Source: Bacteroidota bacterium (GTDB lineage Bacteria; Bacteroidota; Bacteroidia; UBA4408). Taken from it: a stretch of 64,000 nucleotides of DNA. This document shows, piece after piece, positions 26,708 to 36,355 of this stretch. Location: assembly GCA_963169745.1 (NCBI GenBank), contig CAUJCU010000002.1, positions 1-64,000 of the forward strand, in the 5' to 3' direction. Positions within the stretch are counted from its first letter, which is position 1. Each line of letters begins with the position of its first letter. The translations under genes were made by a program, and so were the position numbers. Below the pieces are notes generated by a model. It was not told the origin of the DNA and did not search any database. It was given only the letters and a program-made list of their open reading frames with translations.

Positions 26708-27330
26708 AAAAATTAATAGAGCTCGACAACTGGAACAGAAAAGAACATTTCCTTTTCTTCTCAAAATTTGAAGAGCCATTTTTTGGTGTAACGGTAAAAG
26801 TAAATTGCACCACTGCCTACCATAAAGCAAAAGAAAAAGGCGTTTCTTTTTTCTTGTATTACTTATACAGAGCTTTGAAAGCAGCTAATGAAGTAGAAAA
26901 TTTCAGATACAGAATAATTGAAAATAAGGTGTATGATTTTGCAACCATAAATGCTTCGCCAACCATCAACCGACCTGACGGAACATTTGGTTTTGCGTAT
27001 ATGGACTATTTTGAAGATGAAAAACAATTTTATGAAAAAGCATTGCAGGAAATTGAAAATGTAAAAAACACCAACAGTTTATTACCGGCAGTTTCAGGAG
27101 AAAATGTTATCCATTTTTCTGCCATTCTGTGGATTGACTTTACAAGCATTTCACACGCAAGAAGTTTTTCGCACCCCGACAGTTGTCCAAAAATTTCATT
27201 TGGCAAAATGACCGACAACAATGGTGTGAAAGAAATGCCTGTTTCCATTCACGGACACCACGCACTAATGGACGGCTATCATGTAGGACTGTTTATAGAC
27301 AAATTTCAAGACCTTTTAAATGAAGCATGA
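26704..27330 (+). CDS. Chloramphenicol acetyltransferase-like protein (CAT type A family)
   Basis: The 208-residue length fits trimeric CAT enzymes (about 210-220). The active-site signature HHALMDG (185-191; family H-H-A-x-x-D-G) is present, as are an aromatic N-terminal region (DNWNRKEHFLFFSKF) and FSAILWIDFTSISH, close to the family's W-x-x-F-x-S block. The catalytic His is kept, so it may be active. Whether it acetylates chloramphenicol or another acyl acceptor is not visible from the sequence. It sits in an accessory segment ending in a transposase remnant, which fits acquisition. Confidence 0.82.
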   Translation: MKKLIELDNWNRKEHFLFFSKFEEPFFGVTVKVNCTTAYHKAKEKGVSFFLYYLYRALKAANEVENFRYRIIENKVYDFATINASPTINRPDGTFGFAYMDYFEDEKQFYEKALQEIENVKNTNSLLPAVSGENVIHFSAILWIDFTSISHARSFSHPDSCPKISFGKMTDNNGVKEMPVSIHGHHALMDGYHVGLFIDKFQDLLNEA

Positions 27331-27360
27331 TAAGAGTCGGAAACAATAACCTTATGACGA

Positions 27361-27492
27361 ACTATTGTAAGTTCTGAGCATTGGATAGGGACTTCTGCTA
27401 TTAGTGCTACTGCCAAAAAACTTGGAGAAATTATATGGAATAAGGCTGTAAACGGTATGCCATACATCAACCCTGAGGATTATTTATTTTAG
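27361..27492 (+). pseudogene. C-terminal remnant of an IS110-type transposase
   Basis: In the frame ending at TAG 27490-27492, the reading is SATAKKLGEIIWNKAVNG, then MPYINPEDYLF and stop. This resembles the end of IS110-family transposases, where an A-x-K-L-A-x-I-I-W helix is followed by a Y-x-P-P-x-x-Y-x-F end. Stops in the same frame at 27328-27333 and 27355 exclude a longer gene. It is only about 43 codons and is too short for gene callers. Confidence 0.5.
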
Positions 27493-27597
27493 ACCAAAAA
27501 AGAAAATTTGGGATTGTTGCTAATTGATATACAATGCCTATTTTTACCTTAGTCAGAATAATATAACCGAAGTTTTCTTATTGAATAGATTCGGTAT

Positions 27598-28977
27598 TTA
27601 TTTTGCCCAACGAATTAAAAAGTCGGGGGCAAGAGCCAGGAATAATAAAAGGAAGATAGAGGCTATATAAAGGAAGCGATGTGCCGGTGAAAGCTCAATT
27701 GGAGCTTTATTGGATTTGTGATAATAGGCTGCAATAATTATTTTAAAGTAATAATAAACACTAATTAAAGAGGCAATTACGGCCAATATTACCAATTTAT
27801 AACGACCCGCTTCTAAAGCGGCTGTGAAAACATAATACTTCCCAAAGAAACCTGCAAGTGGCGGAATTCCGGCTAAAGATAACATAGAAACAGTGATGCC
27901 TAAAGCCATTAATGGATTTCTTTTGGCCAAGCCATTAAAAGCTTCAAAGCCTACACCTTCATTTTTATTATCAGAAACTATATACAAGATATGAAACGCC
28001 ATTAATGTTGCTATGCTATACACCAAAGTATAATAAAATATTGCACCACCCGACAAATTTGTTAAGGCCACTAAAGCTATAAGTAAATAACCAGCATGAG
28101 CTACACCAGAATAAGCCAACATGCGCTTTACATTTTGCTGAAAAACTGCTGTAACATTACCAATATACATAGTTAATACTGTAATAACAGAAATTATTGC
28201 TTGCCATGTTCCCGGAATATAACCAAAAGCAGCAAAAAACAAACGTAAAAAGGCAACAATTGCAGCTGTTTTAACAACAGTAATCATAAATGAGGCGACC
28301 ATAGTAGGTGACCCGGTATATACATCAGGTGCCCAAAAGTGAAAAGGTGCAGCAGACACCTTAAAAGCTAAGCCTACAATAATTAAAACTATGGCCGCAA
28401 CAAACATAGTAGGTATATTTCCAGCATTGGCTCTACAGTACTCGCCTACCACATCAATATGAAATGATCCTGTAACTCCATATATTAATGCAATGCCAAA
28501 TAATAAAAAGCCAGTGGCAAAAGACCCCATTAAGAAGTATTTTAAGGCTGCTTCATTTGAAAACAAGTCGTTTTTCTTACTGCCTGCTAAAACATAAAGA
28601 GAAATGCTTAATATTTCAATTCCAATAAAAAGCATGGTAAAGTTGTTATAGCTAACCATGATAAAAGCACCTAACAAAGTGAACATAGTAAGTGCATATT
28701 TATCAGAAATACTGGTTTCCGTTTCAATATATTTTTTGGCTCCTATAAGCCACAACAAGGTAATTAAAGATAAAGAGGCCGTAAAAAGCAGAGCAAAATT
28801 ATCCAATCTTAGCATGTTGTTGAATAGGTGTATGTCGGTATTCCAGTCGTAAATACTTACACCAATCGTAGCAATTAATCCCAAGCAAACCAATGGGAAC
28901 AGAAACCTTTTAATATTAATTAGTTCTGCAACCATGGCACCAACACCTAAACCTGATAAAAGCAATAATGACTTCAT
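27598..28977 (-). CDS. nuoN: NADH-quinone oxidoreductase subunit N
   Basis: Proton-pumping antiporter-like subunit of complex I, 459 residues, about 14 membrane helices. Landmarks are the TM5 Glu region FIGIEILSISLYVLAG, the conserved Lys in FKVSAAPFHFWAPDVYTGSPT and VKRMLAYSGVAHAGY, which identify the Nqo14/NuoN branch. It is last in the nuoG-N run, 56 nt after nuoM. The accessory segment with the transposase remnant begins just beyond its 3' end. Confidence 0.95.
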   Translation of the reverse strand: MKSLLLLSGLGVGAMVAELINIKRFLFPLVCLGLIATIGVSIYDWNTDIHLFNNMLRLDNFALLFTASLSLITLLWLIGAKKYIETETSISDKYALTMFTLLGAFIMVSYNNFTMLFIGIEILSISLYVLAGSKKNDLFSNEAALKYFLMGSFATGFLLFGIALIYGVTGSFHIDVVGEYCRANAGNIPTMFVAAIVLIIVGLAFKVSAAPFHFWAPDVYTGSPTMVASFMITVVKTAAIVAFLRLFFAAFGYIPGTWQAIISVITVLTMYIGNVTAVFQQNVKRMLAYSGVAHAGYLLIALVALTNLSGGAIFYYTLVYSIATLMAFHILYIVSDNKNEGVGFEAFNGLAKRNPLMALGITVSMLSLAGIPPLAGFFGKYYVFTAALEAGRYKLVILAVIASLISVYYYFKIIIAAYYHKSNKAPIELSPAHRFLYIASIFLLLFLALAPDFLIRWAK

Positions 28978-29033
28978 TTCTCTATTTTAACTGTGTTTGG
29001 ATATTCAAATATCTTTTACGTTGAACAATTTTA

Positions 29034-30485
29034 TTATCTCATTAACTCCAAAATGTGTTGTATAGATGGCTCGGCTATACTGAATATGGGTTTGGGAAAT
29101 ATTCCCAATGCAATTACTAAAGCGCCACAAATGAGTAATATAATATTCTCGTGACCTTGTGGTTCTTCAAATTTTTCAGTTGCTGCATTTAGTTCTCCTA
29201 GCATAGTTTTTTGATAGGCTCCAAACATATACACCACTCCTAGAATGATAGTAACACCAGCAAATAGAGCATACATAGAACTTACTTGATACACGCCATT
29301 CAATAGTAAAAATTCACCCGGAAATCCATTTGTTAAAGGTAAAGCCACACTACCCATCATAACAATCATAAAGACAGTAGCAAAACGAGGCGCAATGCTT
29401 CTAATGCCTCCCAAGTTGCCTAACAGTCTTGTTTTTGTTTGTCTTTCAATAATATCGCTAATAAAGAAAAGTGCAAATACGTTAATTCCATGTGATAACA
29501 TTTGAAAAACTGCTCCTTGAAGACCTTGTGCATTGGCACTAAAAACACCGGCTGCTATCAATCCTACGTGAGCAATAGAAGAATAGGCAATAAGGCGTTT
29601 AAAATCAACTTGCGACCAAGCAATAAGCGAGGCATAAATAATACCTGTTATAGCTAAAATCATTACAACTTGAGCATAGGCATCTACACCTTGCGGAACC
29701 ATAGGCAATAACCATCTTATAGCAGCATATATCCCCATTTTAAGCATAATACTTGACAAGAGCATGGTTCCTTGAGTTGGAGCCACTACATAAGTATCTG
29801 GTTGCCACGTGTGTAAAGGGAATACAGGCATTTTAATGGCAAAGGCTAAAAATAAGCCCCAAAATAAAGTACGCTGTGCAGGGAGACTTAAAGAGTGTCC
29901 GGCTGCATATAAGGCTTCAATATTAAAACTGTGTGCCCCGGGCGTGTGTACATACAAGTATATTAGGGCAACAAGCATAAATAAGCTGCCCACCATAGTG
30001 TATAGAAAAAACTTAAAGGTAATTTTTGCCCGGTTTTCACCTCCCCAAAGCAAACATATAAAGTAAATAGGAATAAGTGCTAATTCCCAAAATATATAAA
30101 ACAAGAACCCATCTAAGGCTGTGAAGACGCCTATTAAAGCCATTTGCATTATTAATATGAGACCGTAGAAACTTTGTGGTTTCTCATAATTATGGCTAAA
30201 GGAAGAATAAATAATTAAAGGAGTTAATACTGTAGTCAGCAAAACCATAAGTAAGGAAATGCCGTCCATAGCCACATGGAAGCTAATTCCTAAGGAGCTA
30301 ACCCAAGGAATATTCAGCACGAATTGGCTTTCGGCATTAATTTGAAACTGACCTAAGGCAATCAATGAAATAAGCAACTCAATAAGAGAGGCAGCCAAAG
30401 CTATGCGTCTAGAACTTGCACCTCCAGCGGTTATTATAAAAAGCCCTGCTATTAAGGGCAAAGCAATAAGTATTGCTGTTAACAT
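29034..30485 (-). CDS. nuoM: NADH-quinone oxidoreductase subunit M
   Basis: 483-residue antiporter-like membrane subunit of complex I. It shows FYIFWELALIPIYFICLLWGG with the conserved Glu, AFAIKMPVFPLHTWQPDTYVVAPTQG with the pump Lys, and FKRLIAYSSIAHVG. These blocks and the order L-M-N place it as NuoM. The gap to nuoL is 17 nt. Confidence 0.96.
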   Translation of the reverse strand: MLTAILIALPLIAGLFIITAGGASSRRIALAASLIELLISLIALGQFQINAESQFVLNIPWVSSLGISFHVAMDGISLLMVLLTTVLTPLIIYSSFSHNYEKPQSFYGLILIMQMALIGVFTALDGFLFYIFWELALIPIYFICLLWGGENRAKITFKFFLYTMVGSLFMLVALIYLYVHTPGAHSFNIEALYAAGHSLSLPAQRTLFWGLFLAFAIKMPVFPLHTWQPDTYVVAPTQGTMLLSSIMLKMGIYAAIRWLLPMVPQGVDAYAQVVMILAITGIIYASLIAWSQVDFKRLIAYSSIAHVGLIAAGVFSANAQGLQGAVFQMLSHGINVFALFFISDIIERQTKTRLLGNLGGIRSIAPRFATVFMIVMMGSVALPLTNGFPGEFLLLNGVYQVSSMYALFAGVTIILGVVYMFGAYQKTMLGELNAATEKFEEPQGHENIILLICGALVIALGIFPKPIFSIAEPSIQHILELMR

Positions 30486-30502
30486 ATCTTTTAATTCAAA
30501 AC

Positions 30503-32404
30503 TTAATAACTAATATATAACAATAACAAAGCTACTGAAAGCACCATTACAAAAACGTAATATCCAATTTTTCCGGTTTGAATAAGACGTACTCGATCAC
30601 TTGACCAAACTGTAGCCTTTCCTACAAAATTAACCAAAGCATCAATAACTTGAATATCCATAAATCGATAAAATATAGTACCAATCCAATGTAATGGCTT
30701 TACAATAAACGAATCGTAAATTTCATCCACATAATATTTATGTGCAATAAGTTTTGGCAAAGCAGTCATTGGGGCACCATCTTGCAAGGGCAATTCGCCT
30801 TTAACAACATATTTGTTTCGAGCTAGCAATACAACAACTATAACAATAATTATAGCTAAAGCCATAAGCGCATATTCTGTAGCATGCGTTATTTCGGCTG
30901 GCAGCATGCGTAGGTCTGAGTCGGCAAAAACAGGGCTGAGGAAAGACTTTAGCAAATGTTTGGTGTGGAATGCTTCGGGTAGGCCAATAAAACCACCCAC
31001 AACAGAAAGCGCTGCAAGAACTATTAAAGGGATGGTTATGGATTTAGGTGATTCGTGTAAATGTTGTTGTTGATGGTGTGTGCCTCTGAACGAACCAAAA
31101 AATGTTAGATACAAAAGTCGAAACATATAGAAAGCTGTAAGTACCGAGCCTCCCAAGCCTAATAACCAAAATATTTTATTGTGTGCAAAAGCGTGAGCTA
31201 AAATCTCGTCTTTTGAAAAGAATCCGGCAAATGGTGGGATGCCCGAAATAGCTATTGTACCAATTAGAAACGTTAAGTATGTGGTAGGTAAGTGTGATTT
31301 TAGCCCTCCCATTTTGCGTATATCTTGCTCCCCTCCCATAGCATGTATTACACTGCCAGCACCTAAGAACAATAAAGCTTTAAAGAAGGCATGTGTTACC
31401 ACATGAAATACAGCAGTGGTATAAGCTCCCATACCCAAAGCCAAAAACATATAACCTAACTGTGATACAGTAGAATATGCCAATACCTTTTTAATATCAT
31501 TTTGCAGCAGGCCAATTGTTGCAGCAAAAACTGCTGTAATAACCCCAATTAAGGCTACAATATGTAAGCTAGTTGGAGCTAAAGTATATAAAATATTACT
31601 ACGTGCCACCATATAAATACCTGCAGTAACCATTGTAGCAGCATGTATTAAAGCCGATACCGGTGTTGGCCCTGCCATGGCATCGGGCAACCAAGTATAT
31701 AAAGGAAGCTGGGCGCTTTTACCTACAGCTCCAACAAAAAGTAATAAGGTAATAGCTATAAGTACGGGCTCATCAGACACATAAAATTTAGCTTGCGAAA
31801 ATACTTCGCTATAATTTAAAGACCCAAAGGTAACGTATATCAAAAACATTCCTAGTAAAAAGCCCAAATCACCAATTCTATTCACAATAAAGGCTTTCTT
31901 TGCAGCGTTATTATAGCTGTTGTTCTTATGCCAAAATCCAATAAGCAAATAGGAACATAAACCTACCCCTTCCCAACCAACATACATTACCAAGAAGTTG
32001 CTTCCCATTACCAGCAAAAGCATGAAAAAAACAAAAAGATTCAAATAAGAAAAGAATTTATTATGCCCTTCATCATCATGCATATATCCTATTGAATATA
32101 AGTGAATTAAAAAGCCAACTCCGGTAATTACCAGTAAAAAAATGGACGTAAGTGGGTCAACCATTAAAGTTAAGTCGGCCGAAAATCGTCCGGCTGCAAT
32201 CCAGTCAAAAAGTTTTATACTTACTTCTTGTTCCGAATTTTGGTTTAAATGGAAAAATAAGATTAAAGAAACAACAAACGAGATTAAGACTACACCGCTA
32301 GCGATCCACCCAGACAGGCTTTTACTTAGTTTTTTTCCTCCTAGCCCAACAATAACAAACCCTAAGAGTGGAAGTATTGGAACTAATGCTACTAATTTTG
32401 TCAT
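30503..32404 (-). CDS. nuoL: NADH-quinone oxidoreductase subunit L
   Basis: 633-residue antiporter-like subunit with the C-terminal extension that gives NuoL its lateral helix (helices after about residue 500, including FYRFMDIQVIDALVN). Core blocks are VMYVGWEGVGLCSYLLIGFW, LPDAMAGPTPVSALIHAATMVTAG and DIKKVLAYSTVSQLGYM. Length and order are normal. Confidence 0.97.
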   Translation of the reverse strand: MTKLVALVPILPLLGFVIVGLGGKKLSKSLSGWIASGVVLISFVVSLILFFHLNQNSEQEVSIKLFDWIAAGRFSADLTLMVDPLTSIFLLVITGVGFLIHLYSIGYMHDDEGHNKFFSYLNLFVFFMLLLVMGSNFLVMYVGWEGVGLCSYLLIGFWHKNNSYNNAAKKAFIVNRIGDLGFLLGMFLIYVTFGSLNYSEVFSQAKFYVSDEPVLIAITLLLFVGAVGKSAQLPLYTWLPDAMAGPTPVSALIHAATMVTAGIYMVARSNILYTLAPTSLHIVALIGVITAVFAATIGLLQNDIKKVLAYSTVSQLGYMFLALGMGAYTTAVFHVVTHAFFKALLFLGAGSVIHAMGGEQDIRKMGGLKSHLPTTYLTFLIGTIAISGIPPFAGFFSKDEILAHAFAHNKIFWLLGLGGSVLTAFYMFRLLYLTFFGSFRGTHHQQQHLHESPKSITIPLIVLAALSVVGGFIGLPEAFHTKHLLKSFLSPVFADSDLRMLPAEITHATEYALMALAIIIVIVVVLLARNKYVVKGELPLQDGAPMTALPKLIAHKYYVDEIYDSFIVKPLHWIGTIFYRFMDIQVIDALVNFVGKATVWSSDRVRLIQTGKIGYYVFVMVLSVALLLLYISY

Positions 32405-32435
32405 GTAAGTTTATTTATTTGCTCTATAAATTTAA

Positions 32436-32771
32436 CTACCACTTTAATTTACTCATATTGTCAATATCCGTATTTTTAGTATTTCGGTAAATCATCACTA
32501 AAATAGCTAACCCAACAGCCACTTCAGCAGCAGCAACTGCCATTATAAAAAATACAAATATTTGTCCGTTACTATCTCCGCGAAATGCTCCAAAGGCGGC
32601 CATTAGTAAATTAACAGCATTAAGCATCAACTCAATACACATTAAGATAATAATAATATTTCTACGGTAAAGCACGCCTAAAACACCAATACTAAAAAGT
32701 ACTGCACTTAACAAAATATAAGCATTAAGAGGTATTCCGTACAGTGTTTGTGCTACAATTTGTTGCTCCAT
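32436..32771 (-). CDS. nuoK: NADH-quinone oxidoreductase subunit K
   Basis: 111-residue protein of three membrane helices, part of the proton path near the quinone chamber. It carries the conserved membrane Glu in [13 protein letters not shown] and the second in [11 protein letters not shown]. It is about ten residues longer than the E. coli protein, at the N-terminus. The gap to nuoJ is 8 nt. Confidence 0.97.
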   Translation of the reverse strand: MEQQIVAQTLYGIPLNAYILLSAVLFSIGVLGVLYRRNIIIILMCIELMLNAVNLLMAAFGAFRGDSNGQIFVFFIMAVAAAEVAVGLAILVMIYRNTKNTDIDNMSKLKW

Positions 32772-32779
32772 ATAACTTC

Positions 32780-33277
32780 TTACTTTAATTCATTTTTCCC
32801 TAAAAATACGGCTCCAACCATAGCTGACAAGAAGAGAATAGAGGCCATTTCAAAAGGTAACATATAATCGCGATAAAGTACATTGCCTAAATTTTTTATA
32901 AGCCCGGCACTTTGATTGGGAGTATTCAGGTTTTCAATATGTTCTACTCCTTTTAAGCTACCTATCAGAACAATCATAAATATACCTCCAGCTATAGTAG
33001 CTGCCAGCTTAATATAGGCATCTTTATGCGGTTCTGCTTCTTTATTCAAATTAAACATCATGATTACATACAGAAACAAAACCATAATAGCACCGGCATA
33101 CACAATAATATGTACTGCTGCTAAAAACTGTGCATTTAATAAAATATAGTGTCCGGCTATAGAAAAAAAAGTTACTATTAAATAAAGTACGCTGTGAACC
33201 GGATTTTTGGAGTAAACCACCATAAAGGCACTAAGTACAGCTAAGAAAGATAAAAAGTAGAAAATATAGAGTGTCAT
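32780..33277 (-). CDS. nuoJ: NADH-quinone oxidoreductase subunit J
   Basis: 165 residues with five membrane helices. The family block [20 protein letters not shown] (helix 3 with the pi-bulge) and [11 protein letters not shown] are clear. The gap to nuoI is 73 nt, the largest inside the run. Confidence 0.95.
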   Translation of the reverse strand: MTLYIFYFLSFLAVLSAFMVVYSKNPVHSVLYLIVTFFSIAGHYILLNAQFLAAVHIIVYAGAIMVLFLYVIMMFNLNKEAEPHKDAYIKLAATIAGGIFMIVLIGSLKGVEHIENLNTPNQSAGLIKNLGNVLYRDYMLPFEMASILFLSAMVGAVFLGKNELK

Positions 33278-33350
33278 TCTTACTTAAATTGCGGCCGAAA
33301 ATATAAATAATAAGTGAATTTTTATGATAAAATTGTATTTTATTTTCATT

Positions 33351-33944
33351 CTAAAATGAATCGCTTTTTCCTAAAACATTATGTCGAAGGTCTTTGTTCT
33401 TGGTCTCTGCCTTAAAAGCAGCAACCTCTTCAGTTTGTCTTTTCTTAATAGGCACCTCATTAAAATGTTTTTCGGTTAGTTTGTCCTTACCGTAAATCAT
33501 ATCGTCTCTGGTAGCCGATACAGGAACTAATATATCTGTCAAAAATATAGCTTCTTTAGGGCAGGCATCTTCACAGAGCCCGCAATAGATACAACGAAGC
33601 ATATTTATTTCATAAATTGCAGCATATTTTTCTTCACGGTATTTGTTTTCTTCTCCAGGAGCTCTTTCGGCAGCCGTCATAGAAATGGCTTCAGCAGGAC
33701 AGGCCACAGCACAAAGCCCACAAGCCACACAGCGTTCGGCACCATTCTCATCAACCTTTAAAACATGCTGTCCTCGGTATATTTGACTATACTCACGAAC
33801 TTCTTTGGGATAATCAATAGTGGTTTTCTTTCTGAAAAAATGTTTGATGGTTATTAACAAACCTCCAGCAATGGCAGGGAGGTATATCCTTTCCCAAAAG
33901 GACATTTTTTTGTTTACTACAACTTTAGAACGGTTTGTAAGCAT
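33351..33944 (-). CDS. nuoI: NADH-quinone oxidoreductase subunit I
   Basis: 197 residues with two 4Fe-4S motifs, CVACGLCAVACPAEAI and CIYCGLCEDACPKEAI, which hold clusters N6a and N6b and pass electrons toward the quinone site. An N-terminal amphipathic helix (ERIYLPAIAGGLLITIKHFF) anchors it to the membrane arm. The charged C-terminal tail is slightly longer than usual. Confidence 0.96.
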   Translation of the reverse strand: MLTNRSKVVVNKKMSFWERIYLPAIAGGLLITIKHFFRKKTTIDYPKEVREYSQIYRGQHVLKVDENGAERCVACGLCAVACPAEAISMTAAERAPGEENKYREEKYAAIYEINMLRCIYCGLCEDACPKEAIFLTDILVPVSATRDDMIYGKDKLTEKHFNEVPIKKRQTEEVAAFKAETKNKDLRHNVLGKSDSF

Positions 33945-33981
33945 ATCTTATATTTATAAGTTTAACTTATAATATTAAAAA

Positions 33982-35010
33982 TCATTTATTAAAAACTAAT
34001 ATTCCTAATCCGGTTAATACAATGTTTAGGATAGAAAGTGGAATAAAAATTCTCCAACCTAAGTGCATTAATTGGTCGTATCTGAATCGTGGTACAGTCC
34101 AGCGAATCCACATAAAGAAAAAGATAAAGAAAAAGATTTTTCCGAAGAAGAACACTAAACCTAAAATACTTAATATATTAGGATCAGTAACAAAACGACC
34201 TATTAGTGGCATATTATAACCACCAAAGTACAAAGTACTAATAATAGCGGCAGAAATAAACATGTTTATGTATTCAGCAAATAAATAAAAACCCAGCTTC
34301 ATAGAACTGTACTCAGTGTGATAACCTCCCACCAACTCTGTTTCACACTCCGGAAGGTCAAAAGGCGTTCGGTTACATTCTGCAAATGCACAAGTAATAA
34401 AAATTATGAAGCCCAAGGGTTGATAAAAAACATTCCAATGCCAGCCACTTTGCTGTGCTGCTATTTCTTGTAAACTAATGGTACCGGTAAGCATAACCAA
34501 GGCAATAATCGAAAGTCCCATGGCTATTTCGTAACTTATCATTTGTGCCGAGGCCCGCAGTGCTCCTAATAGTGAAAACTTGTTATTACTGGCCCATCCT
34601 CCAATCATAATACCATAAACCCCAATAGATACTACACCAAAAACATACAATATTCCAATATTAATATCTGTAATTTGAAGTGGGTAGCTTACCCCATTAA
34701 TAACAAGCGGGGTACTCCACGGAATTACAGCTCCGGTCATACAAGCCGTAAGCATAGCAATGCTTGGACCTAAAATAAAAAGAAATTTATTACTAACATC
34801 GGGTATTATTTCTTCTTTCATAAACATTTTTACCCCATCTGCAATAGGCTGTAGCAAGCCATACGGGCCGGCTTTGTTAGGACCAAGTCGGTCTTGTAAA
34901 AAGGCAGCCACTTTTCGTTCGGCATAAGTACTATAGGCAGCTATTCCTAAACCAACAAGAAATACGATGACTACAATAATAGCTTTGTAAATTAAATATC
35001 CACTTACCAT
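33982..35010 (-). CDS. nuoH: NADH-quinone oxidoreductase subunit H
   Basis: 342 residues with about eight membrane helices, forming the quinone chamber at the arm junction. Conserved blocks: AAYSTYAERKVAAFLQDRLGPNKAGPYGLLQPIADGVKMFMKE (quoted in parts) and FAECNRTPFDLPECETELVGG, with its run of Glu residues. It starts 5 nt after nuoG. Confidence 0.97.
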   Translation of the reverse strand: MVSGYLIYKAIIVVIVFLVGLGIAAYSTYAERKVAAFLQDRLGPNKAGPYGLLQPIADGVKMFMKEEIIPDVSNKFLFILGPSIAMLTACMTGAVIPWSTPLVINGVSYPLQITDINIGILYVFGVVSIGVYGIMIGGWASNNKFSLLGALRASAQMISYEIAMGLSIIALVMLTGTISLQEIAAQQSGWHWNVFYQPLGFIIFITCAFAECNRTPFDLPECETELVGGYHTEYSSMKLGFYLFAEYINMFISAAIISTLYFGGYNMPLIGRFVTDPNILSILGLVFFFGKIFFFIFFFMWIRWTVPRFRYDQLMHLGWRIFIPLSILNIVLTGLGILVFNK

Positions 35011-35015
35011 AAAAA

Positions 35016-36062
35016 TTATCTTTTAGCTGATTCTAAGGCCTTTTTTGATTTCTCTTCAAACTGGGCACGGGAGCTGTGCTCGTTAATATCTTTGCCTCCT
35101 TGAAACTTAATTTGTCGCGTTACATCCATTTTAAGCCTTTGCAAATCTATATTCTCATAGTGATTCTGTGAGATAACAGAATGTCTTTTAATATGTCTTG
35201 GTCCTTCAATAACCCAATTATCTTTATTTTTATTTTCAAATCGGCAATCATTACAAATCCATTCTTCTACTTCACCCCATTGATCTTTTCGAGCTGTTAC
35301 ACGAAGAATCTCATCACCTTTCATCCACAAAGCCACTTTACCACAACATTTGGAGCAATCACGATGGGCATCCATGGGTTTGGTAAACCAAACACGGCTT
35401 TGAAAGCGGAATGTTTTGTCGGTTAATGCCCCAACTGGGCAAACATCTATAACATTTCCTGAAAAATCGTTTTCAATCACATTGCTGATATAGGTACTAA
35501 TTTCTGATACATCGCCCCTATACAACACTCCGTGAACACGCTTATCGGTAAGCTGATCGGCCACTTTTACACAACGATAGCAGAGTATGCAACGGGTCAT
35601 GTGCAGTTTTATCTTACTTCCAATATCAATTTTTTTAAATGTTCTGCGTACAAACTGGGTGCGCATATTTTGCACTCCGTGATTGTAGGACAAATCCTGA
35701 AGGTCACACTCTCCGGCTTGATCGCAAATTGGGCAATCTAAAGGATGATTCAGGAGCAGAAATTCTACCACCCCTTTGCGTGCTTCGAGAATTTCAGGAG
35801 ACGTAGTGTTCTGCACAACCATACCATCCATAACGGTTGTACGGCAACTTGCTACAGGTTTTGGCATAGGGCGCGGATCTTTTGCGCTTCCCTGCGAAAC
35901 TTTAACCAGACAGGTACGGCAATAACCTCCGCTTGTTTCGAGCGGGGTGTAAAAGCACATGGCCGGAGGGACAATATCTCCACCAATCATTCGTGCGGCT
36001 TGTAAAATAGTAGTTCCTTCCGGAACCTCTATTTCGTAATTATCAATAGTTACTTTAGGCAT
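35016..36062 (-). CDS. nuoG: NADH-quinone oxidoreductase subunit G, short form
   Basis: Only 348 residues against about 700-900 for full NuoG. The N-terminal 2Fe-2S ferredoxin domain (Cys in MCFYTPLETSGGYCRTCLVKV) is followed by the His/Cys 4Fe-4S motif (CPICDQAGECDLQDLSYNHG) and the 4Fe-4S pair (CILCYRCVKV and DVCPVGALTDK). A rudimentary Cys-containing piece of the molybdopterin-type domain (CSKCCGKVALWMKGDEI) and a Lys-rich tail end the protein. So clusters N1b, N4 and N5 are retained and the large molybdopterin-like domain is absent. It is the first gene of the run; nuoA-F are not in this window. Confidence 0.9.
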   Translation of the reverse strand: MPKVTIDNYEIEVPEGTTILQAARMIGGDIVPPAMCFYTPLETSGGYCRTCLVKVSQGSAKDPRPMPKPVASCRTTVMDGMVVQNTTSPEILEARKGVVEFLLLNHPLDCPICDQAGECDLQDLSYNHGVQNMRTQFVRRTFKKIDIGSKIKLHMTRCILCYRCVKVADQLTDKRVHGVLYRGDVSEISTYISNVIENDFSGNVIDVCPVGALTDKTFRFQSRVWFTKPMDAHRDCSKCCGKVALWMKGDEILRVTARKDQWGEVEEWICNDCRFENKNKDNWVIEGPRHIKRHSVISQNHYENIDLQRLKMDVTRQIKFQGGKDINEHSSRAQFEEKSKKALESAKR

Positions 36063-36289
36063 AAATCATGTTTTAATTCAACCGGTCGTATATTTAAAAA
36101 ATATACCTAATCTTTAGGCTTAAAACGGTTGGGCGAAATTAATAAGTTTTTCATTAACAAAATAGAAAAATCATTAACATTATACAAAATGCCCATTTTA
36201 AACTGTAAAGCGCTCTTTATAACGTCTTATTATTTCAAATCTAGGCGCAGCAAGCTACTTATAATATATTTAAGAAAGCACTATTCTGT

Positions 36290-36297
36290 TACCTTTG
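36290..36297 (+). promoter_or_regulatory. -7 box of the DNA methyltransferase gene
   Basis: TACCTTTG matches TAnnTTTG fully, 58 nt before the ATG. No clear TTG is seen 19-21 nt upstream. Confidence 0.4.
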
Positions 36298-36355
36298 TAC
36301 TTTTCAAAAATATTGAACTGTAATTTACGCTAAATAGTATTAATAAAAACCTGTA

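Noticed and set aside
27568-27597. Hairpin (ACCGAA ... TTCGGT) as nuoN terminator
   Set aside because: Only a 6-bp stem with an 18-nt loop and no T-tract; too weak to call.
35016-36062. nuoG as a truncated pseudogene
   Set aside because: All Fe-S motifs are intact and it sits 5 nt before nuoH; short NuoG forms are normal in Bacteroidota.
36236-36312. TAnnTTTG boxes on the minus strand (TAGATTTG, TATTTTTG) as nuoG promoters
   Set aside because: They are 174-250 nt from the start with no paired -33 element; in AT-rich spacer such matches arise often by chance.
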